NCBI GenBank assembly: GCA_954871525.1
Contig: OX940867.1
Span: forward strand, 19,507,343 to 19,571,342
Reading direction: 5' to 3'
DNA from: Parietaria judaica
Taxonomy: Eukaryota; Streptophyta; Magnoliopsida; Rosales; Urticaceae
Length of the DNA: 64,000 bases
Both the position numbers and the translations under genes were made by a program. The notes beneath the pieces were generated by a model. The model saw only the letters and a list, made by a program, of their open reading frames with translations, ran no database searches and was not told the origin of the DNA. Below are positions 10,558-19,547 of the stretch, in pieces (within the stretch, counting starts at the first letter, position 1; each line of letters begins with the position of its first letter).

Positions 10558-12406
10558 CTACTCGTCTGGCTCGTCAAGCATGTGTACCCGTCCTCTTTTC
10601 TTTGGCTGGGCATTTTCCCTTGGTGTCCTTTGCTGCTCGGCTTTTTTTTGGCCGTTCTGAGGTTGGTCTTGAGGGGGGTTCTGCTCAGGTGCTTGCCCGT
10701 TTCTCAGCTCATTGCCAAAGTTTATTTCTCCCAATTCTCCATTGATGTATTTTTCGGCCAGGCGAGCACGGAGCACCATACAGTTTCTTGTATGGTGTCT
10801 GACGCCTTGTGGAAATTGCACCATGCTTTGCGGTCGTGTCGCGGGAAAGCTTCATGGTTATATGGTGGGAAGTCCTTGGTACAGACTAATATTTCTCTTG
10901 GGGCTTCTTCTACTTCAGCCTGTGCTTCGAAATCCGCAGTTTCCGAATTTACGTTGAAAACGTATGGATTTCGCGGGTTCGGTCCGTTGTTTGCCCTCGG
11001 ATTATGGGTTTGGAATGGATGCTTTTGGGTCGGGGAGGAGCTCCTTTGTCCTCTGAAGGGATTGTTGTAGCCTCCGGTTCTATGTTGTATTGGTTGACCG
11101 GGTAGGCCTGGGTTTCGTTGATGGACGGGCTGGATTCCGTGCTTTCTTCGTAGAGCCTCTAGCTCTTCGTCGTGTCTGATCCAATTAGACGATCTATGGA
11201 TTACGTCTTCAATGGAGTTGTAACGATTTACGACTATATCCGTTTTGAATTTTGAGTCGTACCATAACCCGGCCGTGAGGGCGGCTATGGCAGTCTCGTC
11301 ACTTATCCCATTTATCTTGACCATGGTCTTCTTGAACCGGGTCATGAAGGATCTGAGAGACTCTCCTCTCTCCTGCTGTAAAGCATAGAGATTTGCCACT
11401 GTGGTCTCGGTTTCCATAAATATGGAGAAATGTTTGAAAAACAGGGTGGTCAGCTGCCCGAAGTTATCGATGGATTGAGGTTCCAGTTTTGAGAACCACT
11501 CCATTGCTGGGCCGGCCAGATTCTCTGAGAAGTACTGGCAACGCCCAACGTCTAACTCGTGTGCTTCCAAGTTTGCCCGCCCCATTGCAATCCTGAACGA
11601 TCTTAGGTGTACTTTGGGGTCAGTTGTCCCGTCGTACTTTGGCAGATTCACTCGTCCTCCGTCTCTGAGCTTTATGCTAGTTATAGCGAGCCTGAAGGGG
11701 GTCCTTTCTGACTCCTCCACTAGACGCTCTATCTCAGGGGCGGCGGTGGTGGCGCTGTGTACACGGGAGTGCACACGAATGAGTTTTTCGTTCATCTCAG
11801 CCATTGAGCGTTTAAGTTCCTCCAGCTCCGTGCTTTGGGGAGCGGGTTCGGGCTGCGCGGCCTGGAGGTGTGCCCGTCCGTACACCGGGCTTGGATGCCT
11901 CTGGTACGTGCCAGGCAGCCCATTAAGGGCTTGTGCGATGTCGCGATTTTGCTCGGGTCCGTACAGATAGCCCGGACGACCAGAGTGTTGGCGACTGCTC
12001 GATGCAAAGCTCCCCGTCCCAGTCGGATAGTATCCCGACAGTGGGTGAAGAGAGGTGTCCCTACTTCGGGAGACGGCGGAGGTGTTGGGGGTCTGGGGCC
12101 GCTAGGCGACGGGGGCTGGTTTTGCCTCGACGCTTGCGGATTGTCCAGATCAGAAAAATCAAAATGGACAGTACTGAGGTTAGCCCGGCTCTGGTGCCCA
12201 GAGCCCCGTGCTGGACCTACTCGGCTACTATTCCGGTGTTGTTCATTTTGGGCTTGGTTTGCTGCGAGAAGTTCGATCTGCCTACGCAGTTCTTGGTTCT
12301 CGGCGTTCCTCGCCTCGAGTTGAGACTGTAGTTCGTCGGTTCCCGTGTTTTGCCTGGGGTTGTTCACCTCGGACTCAGTCACGGCTACGATTTCGTCGTT
12401 GCTCAT
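10558..12406 (-). pseudogene. Gag of the Tat element, two frameshifts
   Basis: I take the start as the ATG at 12404-12406 (MSNDEIVAV), which opens a glutamine- and asparagine-rich coiled-coil region. Near 12040-12090 the reading moves to another frame, where RPGYLYGPEQNRDIAQALNG continues. The capsid domain (Retrotrans_gag, PF03732-like) covers about 11700-11240: AGPAMEWFSKL, FFKHFSIFM, QQERGESLRSFMTRFKK. A second frameshift near 10810 splits the zinc-knuckle-like region (WCNFHK in one frame, HHTRNC in the next). The third frame is that of pol, with a TAG at 10558-10560 before the protease. Gag would form the particle. Confidence 0.8.
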
Positions 12407-12446
12407 GTTTGCGAAGTGCTTCGAGCTCGTGGATTTTGGCGAGATC

Positions 12447-12469
12447 AATTTCCCACAGACGGCGTCAAA
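12447..12469 (-). other. Primer-binding-site-like sequence of the Tat element
   Basis: On the minus strand this reads TTTGACGCCGTCTGTGGGAA, close to the TTGGCGCCGTCTGTGGGAA stretch that usually follows the 5' LTR in this lineage. It lies about 40 bp before the gag ATG, fixing the inner edge of the right-hand LTR near 12470-12480. The tRNA used is not determined. Confidence 0.55.
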
Positions 12470-12479
12470 CTTTTGACGT

Positions 12480-13264
12480 GGTTTCCCACTTCAAACAGTC
12501 AAGTGTGACTTGTGAGTGTATGATATTCTTGAGATTAATGACTTGGTGGAATTCGATCTCTCACGTTGCAAGCTCTCGATTCACTTCCGATATATGTCTA
12601 TAAATATAGGCGGTATAAATGAGACGAGAGGTTTTTTATAGAGGTTCGTCCCAAGGTTGTAGTTGACTACGTCCTCTGTTAGTTTATTGCGACAAATAAC
12701 ATAGACGGACAGCTACAGGCAGCAAATCACGTCTAGAATCAAAGAAAGAATGAGAAGAAATGAATAGAATACAACGAAATCTCGAAGTAAGCAGAAATGC
12801 CGGGTAGCAAGCTCTCGATGTATTCTCCCAGGGATGCGTGTGTTGATCTGAGTTTGAGCTCGATATTTATAGGCTTCAATTCTTCGCGTTGGACTTCCAG
12901 GTATCGTGGGGTCTTCTCTCCGAGTTGAACGGATTGAATGGCTTGCCTTGTTACACGTGTCCCACGACTACGTTCTCTTCGTCGTGTTTGAATTATGCCC
13001 GTTGAAGACTTGACTCCGTGCTCCTGGTCTTCCGCTGAGATTTGTATTGGAATGCCGGGTAGAGAATGTTACGATTCTACCCTCTTCTTTCTGGGATGAT
13101 GATGGGTAGAATTGGGCCTTTGGGCTTTTTAGGTCGAGTGGCTTTGTATCCGTTGGGTTTTACCTGATTGAGAGCTTTAGTGGGCTTCTCAGTTGGGCTT
13201 TTATGGATATCGATTTATTCCTTTAAAACCTTTAATCTTTACTTGTAAATTTAATTAATTCACA
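12480..13264 (-). repeat. Candidate 5' LTR of the Tat element (unpaired)
   Basis: Position upstream of the primer-binding-like site and a TATA box on the minus strand (TATAAATA, 12864-12871, followed by TCGAGCTC) suggest an LTR of about 785 bp with U3 at 13264-12900. The outer end reads TGTGAATTAATT on the minus strand. No second copy was found on the left side of the element, so this rests on position and promoter only. Otherwise this stretch has no gene. Confidence 0.4.
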
Positions 13265-13269
13265 ACTTT

Positions 13270-13314
13270 AGCACTTTATGTCATATTAAATAATGACGAA
13301 TTTGTACATCAACA
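13270..13314 (+). repeat. Right copy of the 45-bp repeat flanking the Tat element
   Basis: Identical over 45 bp to 2206-2250 (from agcactttatg to catcaaca). It marks the point where CACTA-internal sequence resumes after the retroelement. Confidence 0.8.
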
Positions 13315-13317
13315 ATT

Positions 13318-13490
13318 ATCATCACTTAACAATTCCACATTACAAGTACCACATATGAAAAGTACCACTTTACAACACATTACAAGTACATTATGATAAG
13401 TACCACATTGCAACACATTACAAGTACCACATTACAACACGTTACAAGTACATTATGATAAGTGCCACATTACAACTCCATTATAATTTA
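13318..13490. repeat. Short tandem repeats downstream of BED-like ORF copy B
   Basis: Repeats of acacattacaagta followed by ccacatt or cattatgataagta; a pair of longer units is visible at about 13370-13425 and 13427-13480. It corresponds in position to the 49-bp array at 1372-1612 next to copy A, although the units differ. Confidence 0.6.
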
Positions 13491-13550
13491 AAGCTACATT
13501 TGTCACATAATTTTAACAAATACAATTAAAAAACGTAAAATAAAAAATAT

Positions 13551-14072
13551 TTAAAAACCATGCCTTCTATGACAACGCACGGCATGATCACGAAGAGGAT
13601 AGATGTCTATATCTGGGTAGGGAAGAACAAACAATAGTCCGCACCATTTGCATTTAGTGTGCTTATCTAAATTTTGAGTCGAGTTATTCTACTCATGCCT
13701 TATATGGAAATCGGTATCCCACGATGAAGAAAATTGAGATCCACCACTACCTCTTATGCGCCTTGAACCAACGGAACGAGCGGTGCGAATCTGACGTGGA
13801 GGCATTTCAGACTCTACGGTTTCTTCGGAATTTTGAACGCTTTCTTGAGAATTTGTTTCTGGGACTATGGTATCATTGGAGTTTATAATTTCTGGGACTT
13901 CTGAATCAGAGTTTGTTTCTGGGACCACAATATCATTGGAATTTGTTTCTAAGACTATAGTATCATCTGATAGATTTACCTGGTGATCGTTGTCATAATC
14001 GGAAGAAGACGAAGAATAGGACGAAACAATAACGACTGGGACATTACCGATAGAAGACATATGATCATCCAT
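13551..14072 (-). pseudogene. BED-zinc-finger-like small ORF, copy B (antisense in CACTA)
   Basis: The ATG at 14070-14072 (MDDHMSSIG) is chosen because copy A starts with the same MDDH; an ATG four codons upstream is possible. Residues about 15-30 are a serine run ending in SDYD, followed by three degenerate repeats of a DTIVxETNS type, then MPPRQIR, a basic stretch, and SSSWDTDFHIR. An in-frame TAG at 13689-13691 follows; the same frame then gives HTKCKWCGLL and YPLRDHAVRCHRR, ending with TAA at 13551-13553. W.DF, C-x2-C and H-x3-C-H are spaced as in a BED finger. A TATA-like box (tatatata) lies near 14148. It diverges from tnp2 across palindrome cluster B. It may be a DNA-binding factor of the element or a captured fragment of a hAT-like gene. 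Confidence 0.5.
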
Positions 14073-14274
14073 AATAATTTTCAATTTTTGTAGTCAAGAT
14101 ATTTTGTGTGGGTTAAAATATAAGTTAACATGGTTGTATATATAGAACAAAGTTATGAATTTTAAGTTTTTTTAAACTATTTTTTCAAATATAGCCGTTT
14201 TGAACCGTTGAAGGGTAATAATTTTAACCCTAGTAGCTAGTAAAAATATAGTCGTTTTTACGTCAGCGGGTACA

Positions 14275-14790
14275 CGCCGCGGCGTGTAACTGGAAGACCG
14301 CGGCTCGGGTCAAAATCAGGGGGTATAATTGTAAATGAAAGCAATATGCCGCGGCTTTATGTCACAAATGCCAAGGCATGAGCGAACAAAGCCTCGGCTT
14401 CCTGTACCCATGCCGCGGCGTAAACAGAGGAAAATCTTCCCCGAGGGTAGATCAAATTTGATCGAGTTTGTATCAGATTATGCCGCGGCATGAATATAAA
14501 TGTCGTGGCAGGAGCGTACAAAGCCTCGGCTTTGGGTAACAATGTCGCGGCGTAAATAGGGAAAAATCTTCCCCGAGAGCAGATCAAATTTGATCGAGTA
14601 AACTTTATTAGGTCATGCCGTGGCGTTAGTAGGGTACGCCGCGGCGCGTTTCAAAATCTGGGGGATAAAATTTTATCAGGTCATGCCGCGGCATGTATAG
14701 GTATGCCGCGGCTTGATGACGATGACTGCATTTATCCATGGTGGATATTCAACATGCCGCGGCGTAGTTTACATCACGCCGCGACACTCG
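14275..14790. repeat. Palindrome cluster B between the BED-like ORF and tnp2
   Basis: Dense GCCGCGGC, GCCTCGGC, GCCGTGGC and GTCGCGGC motifs, at least fifteen. An internal direct duplication of about 85 bp (14381-14465 and 14513-14598) carries two motifs and the words aatcttccccgag and agatcaaatttgatcgag; the second is nearly palindromic itself. The cluster sits between two divergent genes and so may act as a shared regulatory region (inference). Confidence 0.75.
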
Positions 14791-14955
14791 TCGCAGATCT
14801 GCCATTATTATTTTGTTTTCATACCCATTTACACCATAACTCCAAAAACCCTATTTTTTTCTCCCTTAGGCGACTTTCCATCGATGTCGAATTTGGGCTC
14901 GGTGCTTCGTCACGGAAGAAAAAGGTATTTAATCTTCAAATTCTTTATTTGCAAT

Positions 14956-17900
14956 ATGGCATCTAGGGAATGGATGACGAAAAATAGAATGAGCGATGAT
15001 TACTGACATGGTGTTCAAGAATTTATGGATTTTGTGCGTTTAAACTTTGAATAAGGAGATTTGATTAGGTGTCCTTGTCTTTTATGTGGAAATTTAGTTT
15101 CGAAATCTATGAAAGTAGTCAAATCGCATTTGTTAGCAATTGGTATTATGAGTTCCTATGATCATTGGTACTTTCATGGAGAAAAAATGCATGGTAAAAA
15201 AGTCAATGATTTAGTTGAAGAAGAAGAAGACGAAGACGAAACCGATGACATTGGTGGTTTGATGGATGATATCGACTATAATTTTGTGGGAAGACCGCAA
15301 TTATTAGAGTCGATGGTGGGGGATTTCGAAGCGCCTTTGTATGATGGGAGTAACACAACGAAAATAGGGTTTTTGGTATCATTATTCCATTTAAAGGCGG
15401 CAGGAAATTAGACAATTTCTAGCTTTACGCAATTGTTGGAACTCCTTCGTGAAACGTTGCCGGCCAGTAATAAAGTTCCTTCAGGAATATATGCGGCAAA
15501 GAAGACATTGGGCTTGTTAGGTTTAAAGTTTGAAAAGTTTCATGCATGTCCAAAAGATTGCGTACTGTATAGGAACGAGCATACTTAATTAAGTGAATGT
15601 CCATTGTGCAATGAGTCAAGGTGGAAGACAGGAAATGAGCCACATGACGGTATCAAAGGGGTTCCGCAGAAAGTATTATGGTACATTCCCCCATTCACCC
15701 GCCTCAAACGCATGTTTAACAATATTAATCACGCGGAGAACATGGTTTGACACTCAAAAAAACAGAGTAATGATGGCATTTTAAGACACCCTTGTGATGG
15801 TTCACAGTGGAAAATTTTTGGTACTCGGTATCCGGAATTCAGCTTAGATCCCAGGAATTTGCGTCTCGGTTTGGCAATAGACAAGATGAATCCTTTTGGT
15901 AACATGAGTAATCGCTATAGTGTTTGGCCGGTAATACTTTGCAACTACAATCTCCCTCCGAATTTGTGTATGAAGCGGAAGTTATTGATGTTGACTCTTT
16001 TAATTTTGGGACCGAGCCAACCAGGAAATGACATCGACGTCTACTTGGCACCTTTGGTCGATGATTTAAAGATGATGTGGAACGAAGGAATTGAGATCAA
16101 CAATGCTTACCGACGCGAAGTGTTCAAGTTGAAAGCAATGTTAATGTGGACAATCAACGACTTCAAGGCGTACAGAAACTTGTCTGGTTACTCGGTGAAA
16201 TGTTCTATTGGTTGTCCAGTCTGCATAAAAAATACATCTTCAATCCGGTTGAAACATGGGAAGAAAACAATTTTTCTCGACCATAGGAGATTTTTACCGA
16301 TAGATCACCCGTACAGAAAGAAAGAAAAAAAGTTTAATGGGAAGCAAGAACATCGACCTCCTCCCAAAATTTTGATCGGTGAAGATGTCTATAAATTGAT
16401 TTGTGAAGAGACTTATAAAGTGTTTGGAAAAAGAACGTCGAGTGGTAAGAGGAAGCAACATAAATTTTAAGATAGACCGTTCAAAAAAGTATCAATCTTC
16501 TACGAGCTCCCGTATTGGAAGATGCATTACGTTCAACATTGTTTGGACGTTATGCACATTGAAAAAAATGTATGTGAAGTGATTGTTGGTACATTGCTTG
16601 ACGATCCAAATAAAAGAAAAGACGGGAAAAATGCTCGACAAGATCTCGTTGAATTGGGTATAAGACCGGATTTGCATCCTAAAATGGCTGGAAAGAAGAC
16701 ATTACTACCACCGGCTGTCCACACTTTATCAAGAACGGAGCGAAGGAAACTTTGTGGTTGGCTTGCGGCAATAAAAGCTCCCAAAGGTCATTCTTTGAAC
16801 TACAAGAGGTTTGTATCTATGAAGGATTTGAGACTTATCGGAATGAAGACTCACGATTATCATATGTTGCTTCAACAAATACTGCCTCTTGCATTGCGAG
16901 GGTTTTTGCCAAAGGAAGTTCGATTCGCAATTTCAAAGTTATGTGAATTTTTCAACAAAATTTGCTCCAAAACTATTAAGGTTCAAGATCTTGACGAGTT
17001 ACAAGCGGACTTGGTAAAAACCCTATGTATGATCGAGATGTTTTTTCCACCCTCATTTTTCGACATCATGATTCACTTAACCGTTCACCTAGTACGCGAA
17101 GTGAAGTTATGTGGACCTATATTTCTACGGTGGATGAATCTAATCGAACGGTATATGAAAGTCTTGAAAGGGTACGTGAAGAATTACAATCGACCATAAG
17201 GGAGCATTGTCGAAGGATATATGGTAGAAGAGTCGGTTGAATTTTGTGTAGAGTATTTCCCGAGAACTCGGCCAATTGGTGTTCCCAAAATAGCCAAAGC
17301 GGAATCCAAAGGCTTTTTCTGCACGTAATTATTATATTTTTTTATAAATAAATATTATGTTAATATTTAGATTACGTGTTGAATATAATATTTATTTTGA
17401 TGTTTTTATGCACAGCAAATCCTTCAACTGTCAACTGAAAAGAATGGGAGCAAGCCGTTCTCCATGTGTTGCACAATTTAGAAGTCGTGGAACCCTTTAT
17501 CGATGTGCATATGAATGAGTTAAGGTCTACTTATCTGAAAAAATCAAAAAATGAAAAATTGCTAAAAGAAGAGCACAACTGTACATTTGCAATGTGGATC
17601 GATGAATATTGTTATGCAAGAAGAAAGAATTTAGATGAGACACTATTGAATATCTCTGGCGGGCCTTCACAAGTAGTTACCAGGTACACGTCATGGTACG
17701 TTAACGGGTACACGTTTTACACAAGGGAAAGGGACGAAAAACACCCCGTGCAAAATAGTGGTGTTACATTCTTTGCGGAAGGAATCCATGTTGCGTCGGA
17801 CAAGGATAAGAATCCAAAACAAGCTTTTATGAGCTATTTTGGCTATGTAGACGATACTTGGGAGCTTGATTATTCTGGTTTGCGAGTTGGATTGTTTAAG

Positions 17901-18185
17901 TGCAAATGGGCGGACAACAACCATCGGATGAGTTATGCCAATGATTCATTCATGTTGGCATCCCAAGCATCTCAAGTGTTTTATGTCTCGGACCCGGTCG
18001 ATCAAGAATTATCTGTCGTCGTGCATGTGAATGCGAGAAATGTAGAAGAATCGAATGAAGAAGTTGAAGATACCACTACCATCGCACCATTCTCCAACGG
18101 GCTACCATCGTTTGAAGACGTTGATAATGATGATGATGTTTCGTTTTTGCTACGTCGAGATATCCCGGCATTGGAAATTTATTGA
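14956..18185 (+). pseudogene. tnp2: CACTA transposase gene tnp2, inactivated by nonsense codons
   Basis: The frame opens at ATG 14956 (MASREWMTKNRM) and stays in register to an intron near 17327-17416. The second exon runs from about 17417 to the TAA at 18183-18185. Domains: transposase-associated DNA-binding domain (REWM...CPCLLC...YHWFHGE-like, 14956-15190); tnp2 core (HACPKDCVLY, LRLGLAIDKMNPFGNM, WTINDFKAYRNLSGYS, 15530-16250; LDVMHIEKNVCE at 16540); DUF4218-like (16750-17260); DUF4216-like in exon 2 (NSGVTFFAEG, ELDYSGLRVGLFKC). Eight in-frame stops: 15004, 15052, 15409, 15586, 15748, 16468, 17197, 17436. No frameshift is seen. At 15748 and 17436 the context suggests a lost tryptophan codon (TGG to TGA). 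When intact the protein would cut and join the CACTA ends. Confidence 0.88.
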
Positions 18186-18394
18186 ATAATAATTTAATTG
18201 TAATAATGTTATATTTCGATCTTATTTTTCATGTATGAACAATTAGTTATCATGTTTATTTAATTGGAAATTGATTGAACAATTGTTTTTCAATTAGTTA
18301 TCTTTAAAAATTTTACAGTTTGGAAATTGATTGAACAATTGTTTTTATAAATAAGTTTGTCAAATATACATATAAATTTGGTTCATTTTACAGT
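18186..18394. other. AT-rich 3' flank of tnp2
   Basis: AT-rich sequence with repeats of ttggaaattgattgaacaattg, similar in words to the 3' flank at 530-600. No gene. Confidence 0.4.
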
Positions 18395-19020
18395 TAAATC
18401 CGCGGCCTTTGAAGAACGTGCCGCGGCGCGTTTCATACCGGATAAAAATGCCGCGGCGTATTAATATACAGGCCGCGGCGAGTTGCATAGAGCAGAATGT
18501 ATATAGGTAAATTCAAAGGGAAGCCGCGGCTTATGTATACCGACGCCTTGGCATAAGTACATGAAGCCTCGCCATGCTTCGGTAGTGCCGCGGCATAAAT
18601 TGCATACAAATTATACAGAGAGCATGCATTCTGCAAGCCAAATCTTGCCGCGGCGTACTCAAGATAGGCCGTGGCATGACCGGAAGGCCGAGGCGTATGT
18701 TTACAAAGCCGCGGCATATATAGGCAAAAAATATACACAGAAACCAAACCAAAATTTTACGTGTGCGTTGTATCAGGTTATGCCGCAGCCTATCTAAGAG
18801 ATGCCGCGGCATACACATACGAGCCTCGGCTCATTGATTTCGTGCCGTGGCGTATTTACATCCCAAAATTTTACAGAGTCTGTGTTATTTTGAACATTAA
18901 CGTGCCTCGGCTTATGGACACCACTCCGTGGCGTGTTTTTTTCCACGTTGGACTACGCCGCGGCGTTTGAAGTATAAGCCGCGGCGTCTGAAGTATAAGC
19001 CGCGGCATGTATCGGGATTT
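18395..19020. repeat. Palindrome cluster C between tnp2 and the second CACTA gene
   Basis: More than twenty GCCNNGGC motifs in about 620 bp (GCCGCGGC most common; also GCCTCGGC, GCCGTGGC, GCCTTGGC, GCCGAGGC). Motif spacing is mostly 25-40 bp. A short tandem TAAGCCGCGGCGTCTGAAGTA unit lies at 18966-19005. It is internal to the element, not terminal. Confidence 0.78.
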
Positions 19021-19547
19021 TCAGACCACGGTTGCGTTTTTCCATCGTCCAAAGCCATTTTTGAAATTTTTTATTCGATTTTAACCTCGTTTCCCTCCAT
19101 CTCTCTCACATTTCAGCCCTATTCTTTCCCTCATTTTCTTCTCTCTCCTTCTCTTCTCTCTTCTCTCTTCTCTCTTCCTCTCTTCTATTTTCTCCCATCA
19201 CGTCGCCATCACCATGCTCCGCCGCCGAAGCCGACGTCGCCATTGCCGTGTCCTAACTCCCGTGCCCTAACTCCGTTGAGGTGTGCTTCATTTTATTCCT
19301 TCAATAAGCTAAGTCCTACCCCGTGCCCTAACTCCGAGTTATTGATTCTAACAAGGTTAGAATCCTATCCCTAATCAATATTACATATGTATTGCATTTT
19401 GTTAATGTTTGCCATGAAATGTTTTTATGCTTTTGTTGTCTTGAATGTTTGCCATGAAATGTATTTGTTGTCTTGAGTTATTTGATGTTTACGAATTTTT
19501 GGAAACGAGTCAAATATATATTTAGGAAAGCTAGCTACTACGTCAAT
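19021..19547 (+). promoter_or_regulatory. Leader region of the second CACTA gene
   Basis: A pyrimidine-rich stretch (CTCTCTTCTCTTC type, 19130-19195) typical of plant 5' leaders is followed by short repeats of ccgtgccctaactcc and by AAG|GTTAGAATCC at about 19353-19361, a probable donor. The 40 bp at 19355-19394 equal 187-226. No clear long coding stretch is seen. Confidence 0.4.

Larger units (their letters stand above)
2258..13269 (-). mobile_element. Tat-lineage Ty3/gypsy LTR retrotransposon with antisense extra gene, degenerate
   Basis: The minus strand carries gag, protease, RT, RNase H and integrase in the Ty3/gypsy order. There is no chromodomain after the GPY-type integrase end, and a plus-strand gene lies between integrase and the left edge, as known for Tat elements such as Retand and Grande. 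A primer-binding-site-like stretch lies at 12447-12469 and a candidate 5' LTR at about 12480-13264. No matching LTR was found by eye at 2258-3049, so the 3' LTR seems lost or too diverged. Borders are set by the flanking 45-bp repeat and are uncertain by tens of bases; neither end shows a clean TG...CA. Two frameshifts and five stops break gag-pol. Confidence 0.7.

Noticed and set aside
10462..11070. Long plus-strand ORFs opposite gag (10462-11070, 11835-12323 and others)
   Set aside because: They are shadows of the gag-pol frame on the minus strand, with no domain, promoter or sensible start.
14956..18185. Treating the tnp2 fragments as several separate genes
   Set aside because: All fragments share one frame and follow the domain order of a single tnp2 protein; the breaks are single stop codons.
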